A stretch of DNA of 64,000 bases from Algoriphagus litoralis. GTDB taxonomy: Bacteria > Bacteroidota > Bacteroidia > Cytophagales > Cyclobacteriaceae. Positions 7,795 to 16,540 of the stretch are shown here, piece after piece (the stretch's first letter is position 1; each line of letters opens with the position of its first letter). The notes beneath the pieces were generated by a model. It searched no databases. It saw nothing but the letters and a program-made list of their open reading frames with translations, and had not been told where the DNA came from. The DNA lies in NCBI RefSeq assembly GCF_003259255.1, contig NZ_QGOL01000002.1, forward strand, positions 558,001 to 622,000, written 5' to 3'. A program made the position numbers and the translations under genes.

Positions 7795-8167
7795 GGACCT
7801 GGAAAAAAAATCAGAGGAATTGGAGCAGACGCTTGCCAAGCAAATGGAAATGCTGAAAAAAGATTCAGAAGAATGGCTCAAAGTAGGTGCTGTAGTGGCT
7901 GTGGGTGCACTGTTGACATATGGTATTCTTAAAGCCACAAGCAAGAAAAAAGATAAGACTACCGATAAGGCCCTGGAGGTTTTGGAAAAAGAAGGCCTCC
8001 TCAATGAGGAGATCAAACAGCGACTTACCAAACCAAAAAAATCAACGTTTTGGCCTGCGCTTACCCAGCGCTTGTTGATTCTGGGTCTTGCCTTGGCTAA
8101 AGACAAAATATACAATGAAATCTTTGCGCCAGCAGAAGATGCTAAGCCGGGTGAAAAAAGTAAGTAG
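7787..8167 (+). CDS. Small membrane-associated protein coupled to the holin-like gene
   Basis: A 126-residue protein not recognised by family. An N-terminal predicted coiled coil of about 30 residues (KKSEELEQTLAKQMEMLKKD) leads into one membrane helix (LKVGAVVAVGALLTYGIL). A lysine-rich segment follows, and a second hydrophobic helix (TQRLLILGLALA) lies near the C-terminus. The ATGA-type overlap with the upstream gene and the overlap with the downstream GGGP synthase make it the middle gene of a three-gene unit. Partner pairs of this kind often act together in the envelope, which here is inference. Confidence 0.7.
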   Translation: MSKDLEKKSEELEQTLAKQMEMLKKDSEEWLKVGAVVAVGALLTYGILKATSKKKDKTTDKALEVLEKEGLLNEEIKQRLTKPKKSTFWPALTQRLLILGLALAKDKIYNEIFAPAEDAKPGEKSK

Positions 8168-8906
8168 ACTGCTCAAAAATCTAGCTAAAAGCCGACGAAA
8201 GGGGATTGCTTGGCTGGTTGATCCTGAAAAAGAGATCGATTTGAATCAGTTTTATTGGATCAAAAATTCCGGACTTGATTTGATTTTGGTAGGAGGCAGT
8301 AGCTTGGTAGGTGGAAATTTTGATCGAATCATCCAATCCCTAAAAAAGATAGCAGGAAGCATCCCAATTTGTATTTTCCCCGGTTCTCATCTTCAGTTTT
8401 CCCATTCTGCAGATGCTATATTGTTTTTGACGCTCATTTCCGGGCGTAATCCAGAGTATTTGATTTCCCATCAGGTGCAGGCTGCGCTAACAGTGCAGCA
8501 GTCCAAACTGGAAGTACTACCTACTGGATACATTCTGGTCAACAATGGGGAGCTACTAAGCGTCCATGCCGTGAGCCAGACTTTACCTCTTTCCAATGAG
8601 GATCCGGAATATGTGAAGGCGACTGCTTTGGCGGGTAAATTTATGGGGATGCGATTTTTTTACCTGGATGCAGGAAGCGGAGCTCAGGCACCGGTAAGTG
8701 CTCAGGTCATTTCGGCGGTGAAAAATGCCCTAAAACTCCCCGTGATAGTGGGTGGAGGATTGTCAGATTCCCAGCAAGTAAGGGCAGCATTTGAGGCGGG
8801 TGCAGACTTGATAGTTTTAGGCAACGCCATAGAAAAAGACCCCGGATTTTTGTCCGAGGTCTTGGATATCAAGGATGCCTATAATCACTCATTGAACATT
8901 AATTAG
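8139..8906 (+). CDS. Geranylgeranylglyceryl phosphate synthase-like enzyme (PcrB/GGGPS family)
   Basis: TIM-barrel prenyltransferase that joins a polyprenyl diphosphate to glycerol-1-phosphate, forming an ether bond of the archaeal type. Seen: KGIAWLVDPEKE near the N-terminus, LVGGSSLVGG, the phosphate-binding loops VGGGLSDSQQV and GADLIVLGNAIEKDP. Bacteroidota members of this family are known to make GGGP; its final product in these cells is not clear. The ATG at 8139 overlaps the upstream gene by 29 bp. A GTG at 8151 is an alternative start. Its 3' end overlaps the convergent AraC gene by 18 bp. Confidence 0.88.
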   Translation: MLSRVKKVSRLLKNLAKSRRKGIAWLVDPEKEIDLNQFYWIKNSGLDLILVGGSSLVGGNFDRIIQSLKKIAGSIPICIFPGSHLQFSHSADAILFLTLISGRNPEYLISHQVQAALTVQQSKLEVLPTGYILVNNGELLSVHAVSQTLPLSNEDPEYVKATALAGKFMGMRFFYLDAGSGAQAPVSAQVISAVKNALKLPVIVGGGLSDSQQVRAAFEAGADLIVLGNAIEKDPGFLSEVLDIKDAYNHSLNIN

Positions 8907-9818
8907 CGACTCTCTTCTGCGCATTTTGCCTGCAGGGACGCCATACATCATTTTGAATCGACGGCAGAAATAGGCCGTGTCTTTGTAGCCAACTTCTTTA
9001 CCGATATCCCGGATCGATTTTTTGGAAGTTCTCAGTAAGACCACAGCGGCTTCCATTCGTTGGTATTCGATGTAGTCTTGCGGATTGATTCCGGTTAGCA
9101 TTTTGAAATATTGCCCTACATAGTCTTCGGATACATTGGCGATTTTTGCCAATACTTTATTGGAAAGATCACCTCCGATATTTGCTTTGATAAAATTGAA
9201 AAGGTCAATCAATCGAGGATCTTTGAAATAAGTCGAATTCGTTGATAGCTCCTCAGTGAAGAGTCTGTTTTTAAGAATATGCCGCAAAAGTTCAATGACC
9301 AATACCTCAGTTTGAGCTTTTAAGGAGCGTTCTTTTCCCACGTTTGAAACTTCTAACTCCTTCATGATATCTTCCACAAGTGTGGCGATTCGGTCATTGA
9401 ATCGGATGATAAAAGGAGGGATATCCAGCGAATTGAAAAAATTAACCACATCAAATACTTTGGATTCAAACTGGATCACGGAGATGCAATCCTCCTCTGT
9501 GGATTTGATTTCTTTTATGCTGAGACTTTGCAGGAATTTTCGTTTGCTTTCTTGGAATTGCTCTATATCCAACTCATTTTTTTTGGTCCCGGTGCCAAAG
9601 GTGAGTTGTGTTTTTTGTCCTTTTGGAAGAAATAGCACTTCACCCTCATTGACGATCTCCTGATCTTCCCCAAATTTTAAAGTTCCATGGTGCAGCAAAA
9701 TCATGCTGTTTTCATTTTCTTCATAGTTTGAAACCGTAGCAGGCTTTTCAATCTTGAAGTTGTTTCCTTTCAAAAATCGGACGTGTACCGATTCAATGAC
9801 TTTGTTGTAATAATCCAT
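8889..9818 (-). CDS. AraC family transcriptional regulator
   Basis: DNA-binding regulator of 309 residues. The N-terminal part (about 1-150) has a cupin-like ligand domain (ILLHHGTLKFGEDQEIVNEG, VLFLPKGQKT). The C-terminal 100 residues form the double helix-turn-helix, with KVLAKIANVSEDYVGQYFK and the family signature SIRDIGKEVGYKDTAYFCRRFK. The ATG at 9818 was chosen over an upstream TTG because a TATTTTTG promoter element lies just before it. The ligand and targets are unknown; it has no obvious neighbour under its control. Confidence 0.87.
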   Translation of the reverse strand: MDYYNKVIESVHVRFLKGNNFKIEKPATVSNYEENENSMILLHHGTLKFGEDQEIVNEGEVLFLPKGQKTQLTFGTGTKKNELDIEQFQESKRKFLQSLSIKEIKSTEEDCISVIQFESKVFDVVNFFNSLDIPPFIIRFNDRIATLVEDIMKELEVSNVGKERSLKAQTEVLVIELLRHILKNRLFTEELSTNSTYFKDPRLIDLFNFIKANIGGDLSNKVLAKIANVSEDYVGQYFKMLTGINPQDYIEYQRMEAAVVLLRTSKKSIRDIGKEVGYKDTAYFCRRFKMMYGVPAGKMRRRESLINVQ

Positions 9819-9842
9819 GGCGGGGTAAATTGTGGTAGGAGA

Positions 9843-9850
9843 CAAAAATA
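9843..9850 (-). promoter_or_regulatory. Bacteroidota-type -7 element of the AraC gene
   Basis: Minus strand TATTTTTG matches TAnnTTTG and lies 24 bases before the chosen start codon at 9818. It overlaps the longer TTG-started reading, which supports the shorter protein. Confidence 0.5.
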
Positions 9851-9900
9851 TAATTTTTCCAAAGGAGAAACAGGAATATTTTGGAAATCACGGCACAAAA

Positions 9901-9937
9901 ATAAAAAAAGGGTATAATTATTTGCAATTATACCCTT
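9901..9937 (-). terminator. Rho-independent terminator of the acyl-CoA dehydrogenase gene
   Basis: A 12-bp perfect stem (AAGGGTATAATT / AATTATACCCTT) with a 6-base loop, followed on the minus strand by a run of seven T. It is 20 bp after the stop codon at 9957. Confidence 0.85.
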
Positions 9938-9956
9938 CAAAAATAATTGGAACTTG

Positions 9957-11096
9957 CTACTTTAAAATTCCTCTAGAAATGACAATTCGTTGAATTTCAG
10001 ATGTTCCTTCGTAAATCTGAGTGATTTTGGCATCTCTCATCAGCCGCTCCACATGATATTCTTTCACATAACCGTAGCCTCCATGTACTTGTACAGCTTC
10101 GATGGTCACATTCATGGCAACTTCTGAGGCATAGAGTTTTGCCATGGCTGAGGCATGTGCATAGTCCTGTTCCTGATCTTTGAGCCAGGCAGCTTTGTAT
10201 ACCAAAAGTCTGGCTGCTTCAATTTGGGTAGCCATGTCTGCCAGCTTAAACTGGATCGCTTGATGTTGGCTGATGGGTTTGCCAAAAGCTTTGCGTTCTT
10301 TGGAGTAGGCTAGGGACAATTCATAAGCTCCTGCAGCAATACCCAGCGCTTGGGCGGCAATTCCGATCCGACCTCCATTGAGTGTTTCCATAGCGAATGT
10401 AAACCCAAAACCTTCCTCACCAATGCGGTTTTCTACTGGGACCTTTACATCGGTAAACATCAGGGAGTGTGTATCTGAGCCTCTGATTCCTAGTTTATCT
10501 TCTTTTTTTCCGATGACAAATCCTTCCCAACCTTTTTCCACGATAAACACCGAGATTCCTTTGTGTCCTTTAGAAGCATCAGTTTGGGCTATAACCAAGT
10601 AAATACTTGCAGAAGATCCGTTGGTGATCCAGTTTTTGGTACCGTTTAGGATATAGTGGTCTCCCTTGAGTTCGGCGTTGGTTTTTTGAGAAGTAGCATC
10701 TGAGCCAGCTTCGGGTTCGGACAGGCAGAATGCTCCTAAAACTTCACCACTAGCAAGTCGGGTGAGGTACTTTTGCTTTTGCTCTTCCGTGCCGTATTTT
10801 TCCAATCCCCAGCAGACAAGGGAATTGTTCACTGACATCGACACAGAGGCGGAGGCATCAATTTTTGACAGCTCTTCCATTGCGATGACATAGGAGAGCG
10901 TATCCATTCCCCCACCGTTGTATTTGGGGTCCACCATCATTCCCATGAAGCCCAATTCCCCCATCTTTTTGACTTGTTCTTTTGGGAATTTTGCTTCAGT
11001 ATCCCGTTCGATGACACCGGGTAGAAGTTCTGATTTTGCAAATTCTCTGGCTGCTTCCTGTACCGCCAAATGCTCTTCAGTCAGTTGAAAATTCAT
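9957..11096 (-). CDS. Acyl-CoA dehydrogenase (short/medium-chain type)
   Basis: FAD enzyme that oxidises acyl-CoA to trans-2-enoyl-CoA, the first step of fatty acid or branched-chain acyl-CoA breakdown. The 379-residue length is normal. Seen: CLSEPEAGSDA (FAD/substrate loop), WITNGSSAS, the RKAFGKPISQHQAIQFKLAD helix, and the catalytic glutamate in ITQIYEGTSEIQR, at the position used by butyryl/short-chain enzymes. Substrate length cannot be set from sequence alone. It is flanked by its own terminator and stands as a single gene. Confidence 0.92.
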   Translation of the reverse strand: MNFQLTEEHLAVQEAAREFAKSELLPGVIERDTEAKFPKEQVKKMGELGFMGMMVDPKYNGGGMDTLSYVIAMEELSKIDASASVSMSVNNSLVCWGLEKYGTEEQKQKYLTRLASGEVLGAFCLSEPEAGSDATSQKTNAELKGDHYILNGTKNWITNGSSASIYLVIAQTDASKGHKGISVFIVEKGWEGFVIGKKEDKLGIRGSDTHSLMFTDVKVPVENRIGEEGFGFTFAMETLNGGRIGIAAQALGIAAGAYELSLAYSKERKAFGKPISQHQAIQFKLADMATQIEAARLLVYKAAWLKDQEQDYAHASAMAKLYASEVAMNVTIEAVQVHGGYGYVKEYHVERLMRDAKITQIYEGTSEIQRIVISRGILK

Positions 11097-11147
11097 AGGT
11101 AATATTTATTTTTTTGGGTCTATATTCCGATGGAAAAGATAGCCTTA

Positions 11148-11178
11148 AAAAAGAAAAGGGGCAAAAACTTGCCCCTTT
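11148..11178 (-). terminator. Rho-independent terminator of the panC operon
   Basis: A 10-bp stem (AAAGGGGCAA / TTGCCCCTTT) with a 4-base loop; on the minus strand it is followed by TTTTCTTTTTT. It lies just after the zinc peptidase gene, the last gene of the pan operon. Confidence 0.85.
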
Positions 11179-11200
11179 CGGAATATTATTTTGATCTGGA

Positions 11201-11893
11201 TCAATCTCTGCTGCCAAAGAAAATATAAATATAGTAGGCCAATGTGGCCAAAGAAGCCAAGGCCGCTACCACATACGTCATCGCCGCCCAGTGAAGTGCA
11301 TCCTTTGACATGTCATATTCACTTCGGTTAACGATGTTTCTGGTTTGAACCCAGGCTAACGCCCGATTTGATGCATCAAATTCGACAGGCAAAGTAACCA
11401 AAGTAAACAAGGTCATAATTCCGTAAGCACCTACTACTACAAAGCCAATCAATTCATTGGGTAAGCCTAGAGCAAAACCACCAAGCAATGAAGCGATCAA
11501 AACGAAGTTGAGAATCTTGCCAGAAATGTTCTGGATAGGCACCAGTGCAGACCTCATTTTTAGCCAAGCATAGGAAGTGGCATGCTGTACTGCGTGACCG
11601 CACTCGTGTGCTGCTACTGCTGTGGCGGCCGCATTTCTTCCATAGAATACATCAGGAGACAGATTTACAGTCTTATTCATCGGATTATAGTGGTCGGTCA
11701 GCTGACCTTCTACGCAGACTACTTGTACATCATGGATATTATTGTCAGCCAGCATCAATCTGGCGATCTCTGCTCCTGACAGGTTAGCCTGCAGCGGAGT
11801 CAGGGAGTATTCTTTGAATTTTCGCTTCAGCTTGTTACTCACGAAGAAGCCTAGCCCTGCAAATACTACTACGATAGCGATTAGAATAATCAT
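11201..11893 (-). CDS. Zinc metallopeptidase, YugP family
   Basis: Membrane-bound zinc peptidase of the YugP family (Zn_peptidase_2), 230 residues. An N-terminal membrane helix (residues 1-18) is followed by the metal site HECGH in AAHECGHAVQHATSY; the third ligand is probably the Glu of PVEFDASNRA. Two or three more membrane helices lie in the C-terminal half. The substrate is unknown for the family. It follows ybhN by 33 bp and is the last gene before the terminator at 11148-11178. Confidence 0.88.
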   Translation of the reverse strand: MIILIAIVVVFAGLGFFVSNKLKRKFKEYSLTPLQANLSGAEIARLMLADNNIHDVQVVCVEGQLTDHYNPMNKTVNLSPDVFYGRNAAATAVAAHECGHAVQHATSYAWLKMRSALVPIQNISGKILNFVLIASLLGGFALGLPNELIGFVVVGAYGIMTLFTLVTLPVEFDASNRALAWVQTRNIVNRSEYDMSKDALHWAAMTYVVAALASLATLAYYIYIFFGSRD

Positions 11894-11926
11894 CTTTTTA
11901 TGGTTTAACTGGGTGTGAATACGAAG

Positions 11927-12931
11927 TTATGTCTTGTCGGGTTTAATCCAAGCGCGGATTCTCATCATTACGATCCAGCTGATGAGTCCAGCTACCATGA
12001 CCATCATCACTTGAGTTCCGTGGATAATAGCCGCGAAGATTTTACCGTCTGTTTCTGACACTCCAAATTGGATCAAAATGTAGGCCACGAGTGCATGGAA
12101 GGTACCAATACCTCCCTGTACAGGAGCTACCATGCCAATACTTCCCATTACCATTACCAATAGCACTTCACTAGGTGTCAAGTTGGCAGTACTCTGGATT
12201 CCAAGTGAGACGGTGTACATCGTCAAAAAGTAGATTATCCAGATCGCTATCGAACTAGCCCAAAATCCCAGCGGGTTTTTAAGTGTAGAGATACTTTTTA
12301 CACCAGTCCAAAGCTGGCGACCGAAATTTTGAAGTTTATTGATGGCACCGTGATTTCTGAATCTTCGGAAGAGCAAATAGAAAAAAATCACGCCTATGAC
12401 GGCACCACCGACAAGTAGGGGCAAGTTACTGAACAAGGATCTGCCAAGATTATCGACGTCGATTAAATCTCCCGAGAGTGAAAGGAAGAGTTTATTTTCT
12501 AAAAGGAATGCCAGGAAGATGGTGCCAATCAGGAAAAGCAAATCAATACTTCGTTCCAAAATAACTGTCCCGATCAGATGGCCAACTGAAATCCCGTTGG
12601 TCCGGGAAAGAACTCCACAGCGGGCCACTTCTCCAGCCCTTGGAACCAGCAAATTCGCCAAATACCCGACCATAACTGCATGATAGGCACGATTGGAAGT
12701 AACAGGCTTCCCCTCCTCTGCTTGAATCAACAAAGCCCACCTCCAGCCCCTGATCCAAAAACCCAAGAGTGAAATAACCAAGGACAAAAAAATCCAAAAC
12801 CAGTTAGATGACTTTACTTGTGCTATCAAACTGGCCAATTCGATGTCTTTGTATAAAAACCAAAAAATCCAGACTGCAACTGCTAGAGAGAGTGCTATCT
12901 GGATTCCCTGTTTGACCTTCGGATTGAGCAT
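11927..12931 (-). CDS. YbhN/UPF0104 family integral membrane protein (LPG synthase TM-like)
   Basis: A polytopic inner-membrane protein of 334 residues, with about eight membrane helices, of the family that contains the flippase-like domain of lysylphosphatidylglycerol synthase. Seen: FWIRGWRWALLI in the first loop, the signature VPRAGEVARCGVLSR, and VQGGIGTFHALVAY near the end. The soluble aminoacyl-transferase domain of MprF is absent, so it cannot make aminoacyl lipids by itself. Its start overlaps the panD stop (TGATG), a sign of translational coupling. Confidence 0.83.
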   Translation of the reverse strand: MLNPKVKQGIQIALSLAVAVWIFWFLYKDIELASLIAQVKSSNWFWIFLSLVISLLGFWIRGWRWALLIQAEEGKPVTSNRAYHAVMVGYLANLLVPRAGEVARCGVLSRTNGISVGHLIGTVILERSIDLLFLIGTIFLAFLLENKLFLSLSGDLIDVDNLGRSLFSNLPLLVGGAVIGVIFFYLLFRRFRNHGAINKLQNFGRQLWTGVKSISTLKNPLGFWASSIAIWIIYFLTMYTVSLGIQSTANLTPSEVLLVMVMGSIGMVAPVQGGIGTFHALVAYILIQFGVSETDGKIFAAIIHGTQVMMVMVAGLISWIVMMRIRAWIKPDKT

Positions 12932-13278
12932 CAGATTATTTTGTTTCTTTCGTCAGGGAAAATAAGTACTGGCTTGTGTTTTTTGGCCTCTTCCAGTTCC
13001 ATTCCCGCATAGGAAATGATAATAACAATATCACCCACTGCTGCCTTTCTGGCTGCTGGGCCATTGAGACAGACTTGCCCGCTGCCTCGCTCACCTTTAA
13101 TCACGTAAGTTTCTAATCGTTCACCATTGTTGACGTTGACTACCTGCACTTTTTCATTTTCGATCAAGTTTGCAGCATCCATCAGGTCCTCGTCAATGGT
13201 GATCGAACCCACATAGTGAAGTTCTGCCTGAGTGATTTTTACCCGGTGTATTTTGGATTTTAAGACTTGGATATTCAT
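12931..13278 (-). CDS. panD: Aspartate 1-decarboxylase
   Basis: Makes beta-alanine from L-aspartate for pantothenate and coenzyme A synthesis. It is a pyruvoyl enzyme made as a proenzyme; the self-cleavage site Gly24-Ser25 lies in [11 protein letters not shown], exactly as in the well-studied enzyme. Lys9, Tyr22 and Arg54 region residues typical of the family are present, with [12 protein letters not shown] in the C-terminal part. At 115 residues the length is normal. It lies 24 bp after panC. Confidence 0.95.
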   Translation of the reverse strand: MNIQVLKSKIHRVKITQAELHYVGSITIDEDLMDAANLIENEKVQVVNVNNGERLETYVIKGERGSGQVCLNGPAARKAAVGDIVIIISYAGMELEEAKKHKPVLIFPDERNKII

Positions 13279-13302
13279 TGGCTTAGTTTTTCGGCCGCAA
13301 AA

Positions 13303-14151
13303 TTAGGAAATAATCGGCAGGTTATCTATCAAACGTATGTCTCCCATAAAAGCTGCCACACAGATTGAAGATTTTTTTGCTGGATCAAAAATAGAATAGG
13401 TGTCAAAAGTATCCGGATGTACCAAATCGAAATATTCTAATCGGGCGAGTGGTTCTGCATTAAAATCAGCCTCAATTTGCTCTTTTATAATTTTCCAGTC
13501 TGTCCCTTTGGTAAGCTCAGCTCTTGCCTTTTCCAGACTACGGATGAGCAGTAATGCTTTTTCTCTTTCTTCTGGATTGAGTCGCAAGTTTCGGGAAGAC
13601 ATCGCAAGCCCATCTAATTCCCGTCGGGTTGGGACTATAGACAGGTTCACCTCAAAGGAAAGATCATTTACCAATCGTTTGATTATAGCGACCTGTTGCA
13701 GGTCCTTTTGTCCAAAGAATGCGACATGCGGTCGGATCATATGAAAAAGCTTGGATACCACAATACCCACACCATTGAAGTGACCGGGTCTGAATTTCCC
13801 CTCCAGTACATGTTCCAAAGCACCAAAATCAAATTTTAAACCCGTAGCAGCGGGATACATGACCTGCTCCGATGGCAAAAATACATAGTCCACCCCTGCC
13901 AAGGCTAATTTGGCTAAGTCTTGCTCTATAGTTTTGGGGTACTTGTTAAAGTCTTCCGGATTGTTGAACTGGGTGGGGTTGACAAAAATGGAAACAATGG
14001 TCACTTGGCACTCTTCTCGAGATTTTTTGACCAAATCCAAGTGGCCATCATGCAGGGCTCCCATTGTGGGAACCAGTCCAATTTGCTGATTAGTGCGAAG
14101 ATGATTGAGCCATAGGGGGTTCCATTCGGCTGGATTGTGGATTAGCTTCAC
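13303..14151 (-). CDS. panC: Pantoate--beta-alanine ligase
   Basis: Joins pantoate to beta-alanine with ATP, the last step of pantothenate synthesis. It is a 282-residue nucleotidyltransferase-fold ligase. Seen: PTMGALHDGHLDLVKKS with the HxGH motif, FVNPTQFN, GVGIVVSKLFHMI, FFGQKDLQQ and SSRNLRL. It is the first gene of panC-panD-ybhN-yugP, and its promoter faces that of the glycogen-synthase-like gene. Together panC and panD supply both beta-alanine and the coupling step. Confidence 0.96.
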   Translation of the reverse strand: MKLIHNPAEWNPLWLNHLRTNQQIGLVPTMGALHDGHLDLVKKSREECQVTIVSIFVNPTQFNNPEDFNKYPKTIEQDLAKLALAGVDYVFLPSEQVMYPAATGLKFDFGALEHVLEGKFRPGHFNGVGIVVSKLFHMIRPHVAFFGQKDLQQVAIIKRLVNDLSFEVNLSIVPTRRELDGLAMSSRNLRLNPEEREKALLLIRSLEKARAELTKGTDWKIIKEQIEADFNAEPLARLEYFDLVHPDTFDTYSIFDPAKKSSICVAAFMGDIRLIDNLPIIS

Positions 14152-14179
14152 GCTTGGGTATGATTTCGGCTAATTGGGG

Positions 14180-14208
14180 CAAAACTAGATTAATATCCAG
14201 AAATACAA
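14180..14208 (-). promoter_or_regulatory. Promoter of the pan operon
   Basis: Minus strand TAGTTTTG at 14187-14180 matches TAnnTTTG, with TTG at 14208-14206 as -33 and an 18-base spacer. It lies 28 bases before the panC start. Confidence 0.6.
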
Positions 14209-14229
14209 TGCTTTTAGGCTTTTTTTATT

Positions 14230-14237
14230 TACCTTTG
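14230..14237 (+). promoter_or_regulatory. -7 element of the glycogen-synthase-like gene
   Basis: TACCTTTG, a full match to TAnnTTTG, lies 37 bases before the ATG at 14275. With the opposite element at 14180-14187 it forms a divergent promoter pair in a 123-bp gap. Confidence 0.5.
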
Positions 14238-14274
14238 TGCCGTTGTTTATCACGTTCATTAAAATCCCATAAGC

Positions 14275-15087
14275 ATGTCCAAACTACGTATCCTCTACGT
14301 TGCAAGTGAAATCAACCCTTTCTTACAAACTTCTGAAGTCGCAAATTTCCTAAGATCACTACCACAGGCTATGCAAGAGCGTGGGATGGAAATCCGTATT
14401 TTGGTTCCGAAGTTTGGGTTGATCAATGAGCGCAAAAACAGACTCCATGAGGTCGTAAGATTGTCCGGAATTAATATCGCAGTAGGTGAGGAAGAAAAGC
14501 CGCTAATTATCAAAGTTGCCTCCATTCCCAATGCAAAACTTCAGGTGTATTTCATCGACAATGAGGACTATTTTCAGCGAAAGCATGTATTTCATGATAA
14601 ACAGCAGAAGTTTTACGAAGACAATGATGAGCGGGCTATCTTCTTCTGCAAAGGCGTAATTGAAACTGTAAAGAAACTCGGATGGGCTCCGGATATCGTG
14701 CATTGCAACGATTGGATGACTTCACTTATTCCGATGTACCTAAAGACTACATACAAAAATGAGCCACTTTTTAAAGACACTAAAACTGTGTTTGCGATCT
14801 ATAACAATGGATTTTCGCATACCTTTGGCGATGATTTGTTAAACAAGGTTAAGATGGTGGATATCGATGACACTATTTTGGCATCTTTGAACAGCAAAGA
14901 CTTCGCAGGCTTCATCAAGATCGGAATGGAATATGCCGATCTCGTAGTAAAGGGCAGCGGCGTATCTGCAGAATTAAACCAACTTATCGAGGATTTCTCA
15001 AAAGACAAACAGTTTGAAATTAGTATCGAAGAAGAGCAGCAAGCTCATGACGAGCTTTTCGGCATCTATAATAGCCTTGCCGGGTAA
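14275..15087 (+). CDS. One-domain glycogen/starch synthase homologue (GT5 N-terminal domain only)
   Basis: A 270-residue protein equal to only the N-terminal half of a bacterial glycogen synthase (normally about 470-490 residues). ILYVASEINPF, FIDNEDYFQRK, NDERAIFFCKGVIE and APDIVHCNDWMTSL are the matching landmarks. The ADP-glucose-binding KTGG loop is replaced by QTSE, and the second GT-B domain with its catalytic residues is absent. It should therefore not make glycogen. Short homologues of this kind occur in other Bacteroidota, so it is probably a stable repurposed family. It is followed by an overlapping DUF4270 gene. Confidence 0.85.
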   Translation: MSKLRILYVASEINPFLQTSEVANFLRSLPQAMQERGMEIRILVPKFGLINERKNRLHEVVRLSGINIAVGEEEKPLIIKVASIPNAKLQVYFIDNEDYFQRKHVFHDKQQKFYEDNDERAIFFCKGVIETVKKLGWAPDIVHCNDWMTSLIPMYLKTTYKNEPLFKDTKTVFAIYNNGFSHTFGDDLLNKVKMVDIDDTILASLNSKDFAGFIKIGMEYADLVVKGSGVSAELNQLIEDFSKDKQFEISIEEEQQAHDELFGIYNSLAG

Positions 15088-16417
15088 ACTGGCCGTTACC
15101 GCATTATTATCCATCCTTCTTATCAGTTCTTGCAGCGACCCGGCATCTGTTGGGCTCGAGTTGGCACCTGGAAATAACCAAATTGGGGTATTTTACCAAG
15201 AATTTAATTTGGATGCGCAAGTCGTACTGTTGGATTCATTTAATACCGTAAACTCTGGTGTACTTGTAGTAGGTAACGAATCCGACGATTTCTTTGGTAA
15301 AACAGAGGGCATAGGATACAGTAGATTGAATTTTGATCCGAATGCAGAGCGGCCAGCAGCGACAGCCATATTGGATTCCATGTTTTTCCGATTGGATGTG
15401 GTGAGCGTCAATGGATCAAATCTGGATCAGCCCAAAACTTACTCCATTCATAAGTTAACGGAGCCAATTTTGGACACCCTGTATTATAATTTTGATGCAC
15501 TTTCTTTTGAGGAAACACCGTTTTCCTCGATTGATTTCACTTTTGATGAAGTGAAGGATACGCTAATCCAGATGCCTGTTACGGAAGATTTTCAAAATGA
15601 ATTTTTCGGAGCTTTAAAAGAAGGTCGAGGAAATGAGTTTGACAATCTGTTTACCTTCAGGGAATATTTTCCTGGTATTGCTGTCAAATCAAAAGAAGGA
15701 GATAACACCACGATTGGTGTAGCTATTGGGCGGAATACAGGAATTCAAGTTTATTATCACGATCTGGGAGACACGATCGCCAAAAGATTTGATGTAAATA
15801 CCTTTTCGTCGAGAAGTTTCAACGGTATTCATTCAGATAGATCCGGTACACCTACGGAGGTTATCACTGAAAGCGGGAAGTCTTACGATGTAGGTCAAGT
15901 CGTGGGCATGAAGTCTACCCTAGCTTTGGCGATGAGAATAGATACCAGTCCAATAGACATGTTTTTGGATACACTTTCAGGAGTGACGTTTAATCAGGTT
16001 TTGTTTTCACTTGGCGAAATAGAGCCTCAGGATGAGGATAATACACCAATCTCCGGGATGGTCATGATTTTTGTCGACGATGAAAATGAACCAATTACAA
16101 GTAGTATTAATGGAGTTCCTCTCTATGTACAAACAGATAATCAGCCACAGGTGATTCCTGATTCAAATGGCGATGAGGTTCCAAACAATCTGTTTGCATC
16201 ATCAGCAATCCTGAGATATGACTCTGAAACCAGAAAATTACAAGCAGGGATAACCTCACATCTCAATGCAATATTTAGAGGTCAACTCCAACGTCAGGAT
16301 TGGTTGCTTTATGCTTCTACTCCACAATCAGGCGATGACTTTAAGCGTTCTCTTCGTCAGTTCAAAGTAAATAAAGACAAAATAAAAATTCAGGTGATAT
16401 ATTCGAAGTCTCGGTAG
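15047..16417 (+). CDS. DUF4270 family lipoprotein
   Basis: Exported lipoprotein of the DUF4270 family, about 456 residues from the chosen start. The signal peptide ends in the lipobox LISSC, followed by SDPASVGLELAPG, a typical family beginning. The rest is beta-rich, with NVFTFREYFPGIAV-like segments but no catalytic motif that I can see. The ATG at 15047 lies inside the end of the upstream gene (41-bp overlap); an earlier ATG at 15014 gives a longer N-terminus. The function is unknown. Position next to the glycogen-synthase-like gene and glmS hints at an envelope role. Confidence 0.82.
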   Translation: MTSFSASIIALPGKLAVTALLSILLISSCSDPASVGLELAPGNNQIGVFYQEFNLDAQVVLLDSFNTVNSGVLVVGNESDDFFGKTEGIGYSRLNFDPNAERPAATAILDSMFFRLDVVSVNGSNLDQPKTYSIHKLTEPILDTLYYNFDALSFEETPFSSIDFTFDEVKDTLIQMPVTEDFQNEFFGALKEGRGNEFDNLFTFREYFPGIAVKSKEGDNTTIGVAIGRNTGIQVYYHDLGDTIAKRFDVNTFSSRSFNGIHSDRSGTPTEVITESGKSYDVGQVVGMKSTLALAMRIDTSPIDMFLDTLSGVTFNQVLFSLGEIEPQDEDNTPISGMVMIFVDDENEPITSSINGVPLYVQTDNQPQVIPDSNGDEVPNNLFASSAILRYDSETRKLQAGITSHLNAIFRGQLQRQDWLLYASTPQSGDDFKRSLRQFKVNKDKIKIQVIYSKSR

Positions 16418-16540
16418 TTCAATCGATTTCGAATAAGTGCTCCTAATCCTCTTCTTAATTTTAAGGAAGTGGATTATTTTTTTTGGCATGAAAGCTGTTC
16501 CTTTGTGGAAGTTTAAACCAACCTTTAAGAATTTTTCAAT

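Noticed and set aside
14275..15087. Calling this gene a functional glycogen synthase (glgA)
   Set aside because: The second GT-B domain and the KTGG motif are missing.
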